Assembly (NCBI GenBank): GCA_003993805.1 | Contig: RSEF01000005.1 | Location: 43,071,401-43,135,400 of the forward strand | Length of the DNA: 64,000 bases | Source: Himantopus leucocephalus | Taxonomy: Eukaryota > Chordata > Aves > Charadriiformes > Recurvirostridae | Direction of reading: 5' to 3' | Shown here: positions 61,524 through 64,000 of the stretch, piece after piece | How positions within the stretch are numbered: the first letter of the stretch is position 1 | How the letters are laid out: each line of letters begins with the position of its first letter | Notes under the pieces: generated by a model | Database searches by the model: none | Seen by the model: only the letters and a program-made list of their open reading frames with translations | What the model was told of the DNA's origin: nothing | Made by a program: the position numbers and the translations under genes

Positions 61524-64000
61524 GTGAAGGGGAGAAAATGCTGGGGAAAATTTTGTTCTGTTTTATTGGGACTGGCAGATGGGAGAGAATGGAGAAATGG
61601 GGATGCTCAGTGGAATCGCTCGAGTTTCTCCACCTTTTCTGGATCTTGGTATCTAAAGGACAGTGAAAAAATATTAGTTAATGAGAGTTTATCCCTGTTG
61701 TGATATCTTCATTTCCACTCTGTTAATTTTCTGTTTTTTCCAGTTTGATTTAATTATAAAAACTTGTGACAAGAGCTATACTTTCATCTCCCTTTTCCTT
61801 TTCTCTTTTTCTGTTCTCCCTTTTTTATTTTATTATTTCCTTAATTATGATTCAATCTTATCGGTAATATTCTTGTTGCATTTAATTACTGTGGGAACAG
61901 AGTCTTTTTCCAACAGCCAATGCTCTACACCTCTCCTTTTTCTTTCAGTTTTGTTAATTGGTTTAACCATTGCCATGATGTCATAATTCTAATTCTGGAA
62001 GTCTTTTGTTTTTCTGTTCCTTTTTCTTTTCTTTTGTATGTGCATGTGAGTGTGCAGGTGTGCAGGCTGGTGGGTACGTGTGTAATTATTTTAACTTTAT
62101 AGCTTTGGAATTAATTGGCTGGAGTCTTTCTGAGTCTTCTTGATTCTCTGTTCTTCTTTTCTTCTTTTTGATTTTTTTCCCTTTCTTTCTATAATGAGAT
62201 TCTACTTTATTTCTTGTGTCTCTGCCTATGAGACTCTTCTGTTGGCTGTGAGGACTGGAAAAGTGGAAGGATCAAAAAAGCCAAGCAAACCCAGATCAAT
62301 CCAGCACCCTACAATTCCACTTTGGAAAAGTTTTTCTGTTTTTACCACTGTAATTTTGCACATCTGCATGCTGCTTTTCTAAGCAGACAACTCTATCAGG
62401 TGACGTATTTGGTAGTAGGCTAGTCTTAAAATCCTGAAGCCTTCCTCATGAAACATAATTTCAGACATAAATAGATAAGATCAAATTAAATAACCTTGCT
62501 CTGAAAGCTGGTGAACATATCAAGTCACTAAGGCCCATCCGCAGCATGATAAATGAGGTTTACGCTGTGAATAGGAGCTATTTGGTGTCTTGCTGATTGG
62601 TAGAGGCAGCAGAAATAGCTTGAAACTAAGATTTTAGAATTAATTTGTGAAAACAATATGATCTGTTTATTTTCTCATTAATGTGAATATTAACACAGCT
62701 CTTAATAGCTTTATTTAAGTTTATATAATGTCATTTGCTGAGAAAACAACTTTTGTGGTAACGTTTTACAGTAGCTAAGTTAAAGTCTATCTGTGAGTAT
62801 GCGATGATCAGTGCCAGGGATCAGAAACAGTCTCTACTAGTAGATGTCAGTGGATAATTTATCTGTTATGGGGATTTCACATCTTTCTTTTGAATATTTG
62901 GGTTTGGAGCTGGAGATATTTATCTGTCTTTCCCATGTGAATCCCTGTATTTCTACATACTCACAAATCTGTCATCAAAGTTTAAGAGTGCAGGGTTCTT
63001 ACTTATGGCAACACTTCCAATAGTTTATATGCAAATGCAAATTTCTTTTCTTATGCAGTGGATGGGTCTTAATGATCCTATTTCGTTCAAATGTTCCCAT
63101 CAGCCCGGTAGAGGGAGATGCACCAACTGGTTGAGGTCTGTCCGTCTGGAAGGGTCAGAATATATGGCTTTATTTGATGTGGGTTTTTATTCTTAGATGG
63201 CCTCAGAATGGCTGGTCTATGAATATCTCAGTATAGCTTACTGGTCAGTTTAGTTAATCAGACTTTTTATTTTTGTTGGAAATTGGTTGTCAATGGGAAA
63301 ATGTGCCTGAAGCAAAATGCATCCTTGCTTCATGCCAGGATTGGTTTGGATCTTGAAGAACCAGAAAGCGAGGAAGTCGCAGACAAAACTGTGGATGGGA
63401 AGCTCTCACTTTCTATTCCTAACATTTCAGCTAGTGGGTTCTTTAATTTATTTTCTGGGTCCATGGTTAAATGGAAATATGTCTATGCCTCTTCGTCTTT
63501 GATTAGACCAGAATAGTGCTTTGGTGATTACTAGAAAGCAGGTGAGTCCCTTGGCAGTTAAGCAGCACTGCAGATTTTTAATCCTCCTGCTCTTATTCGC
63601 TACAGATGTTTTCACATGATCCTGAATTCTTAAAGGATCCAACCTGACTGGCCAAGAGAGAGGATGTTTTAATAAGATGGCTGTTTCCCAAGAAAGGCCA
63701 GTCTTAAAATCAAATTAAAAATCAGTAGCAGAGGTGATCTGAAGCCCAGTTCTATAGATAGGCATGACAGAATACGGTTCAACCACAAAATATCAATAAG
63801 GCTGGAATTTTTTTGAGTAATCTTTTTCTCTGGATGCTGCCATTTTAACTGCTGATCAAGTTCAGTCTCAAAATTAAGACATTGACTCAGAACCTAAAAC
63901 TGCCCAGAAATTGGAAATGATGAGGCCTTAAGGAGAAGCAATCCTGCTAGTCCTGAAAGTTGTCATCCAAAAATTATTGGTAAGTTTAACCTGCTTTCAA
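61518..64000 (+). other. NRXN3 intron downstream of the LNS2 exon
   Basis: It begins at the SS2 donor. About 61720-62180 is strongly T-rich and includes a decoy acceptor (ttttttccag ending at 61743). A GT-rich patch lies at 62036-62085. About 62620-62770 is AT-rich. A strong acceptor and a strong donor at 63431-63541 bracket a 111-bp candidate cryptic exon. The expected SS2 insert and the second half of LNS2 are not seen, so the next coding exon must lie beyond the window. Confidence 0.75.

Noticed and set aside
61744..61862. Open stretch after the decoy acceptor at 61743 considered as an exon
   Set aside because: The composition is T-rich low complexity, there is no good donor, and it has no resemblance to neurexin LNS2.
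63951..63979. Short segment before a strong gtaagt donor at 63980, considered as an SS2 mini-exon
   Set aside because: The translation does not match the known SS2 insert (beginning HSGIGHAM), and the length of 29 is not a multiple of three.
1..64000. CRISPR arrays, tRNA and rRNA genes, prokaryotic operons, phage or other new systems
   Set aside because: I saw no regularly spaced repeats, no tRNA T-arm-like words in a cloverleaf context, no rRNA sequence and no bacterial gene organisation. The DNA is vertebrate intron.

Overview
The window looks like a piece of a bird (or close archosaur) nuclear genome. It contains CR1 LINE copies with typical avian 3' ends, scattered old MIR-like SINE remnants, many short homopolymer and pyrimidine tracts, and draft-assembly gaps. 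Nothing prokaryotic is present: no operons, ribosome-binding sites or packed genes. None of the many short open frames, other than the one below, resembles a protein I recognise, apart from reverse-transcriptase pieces of CR1.

There is one convincing coding feature: an internal exon at 61216-61517 on the + strand. It encodes the first half of the second LNS (laminin/neurexin/sex-hormone-binding-globulin) domain of an alpha-neurexin, best matching neurexin-3 (NRXN3). Its donor falls exactly at the position known as alternative splice site 2 (SS2). If no earlier exon of the same gene lies in the window, the 61.2 kb before it and the 2.5 kb after it are neurexin intron. Neurexin introns are known to be very large.

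Layout. 1-5.1 kb: unique intronic-type DNA with one 100-N gap. 5.1-6.1 kb: a decayed + strand CR1 with RT pieces in three frames, followed by a MIR. 6.9-7.2 kb: a 106-bp duplication split by a single N. 7-28 kb: mostly unique DNA with MIR remnants, pyrimidine tracts and a 57-bp tandem duplication at 27.6 kb. 28.3-32.4 kb: two ancient CR1/L3-like remnants, a 100-N gap followed by a CR1 3' tail, and a triplicated segment interrupted by single Ns. 32-55 kb: unique DNA with MIR remnants, another single-N duplication (41.8-42.1 kb), a 20-bp palindrome (37.5 kb), and two motif-rich stretches that could be regulatory (about 48.9-49.1 and 51.8-52.0 kb). 55.2 kb: a CR1 RT fragment running into the third 100-N gap. 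58.9-59.6 kb: a - strand CR1. 61.2-61.5 kb: the NRXN3 exon. 61.5-64 kb: T-rich intron containing a candidate cryptic exon at 63431-63541.

I did not find a new biological system. The points most worth checking are the SS2-adjacent exon with its open read-through, the cryptic exon behind it, possible zero-length (recursive) splice sites in the long intron, and three loci where single-N joins have almost certainly created false duplications.
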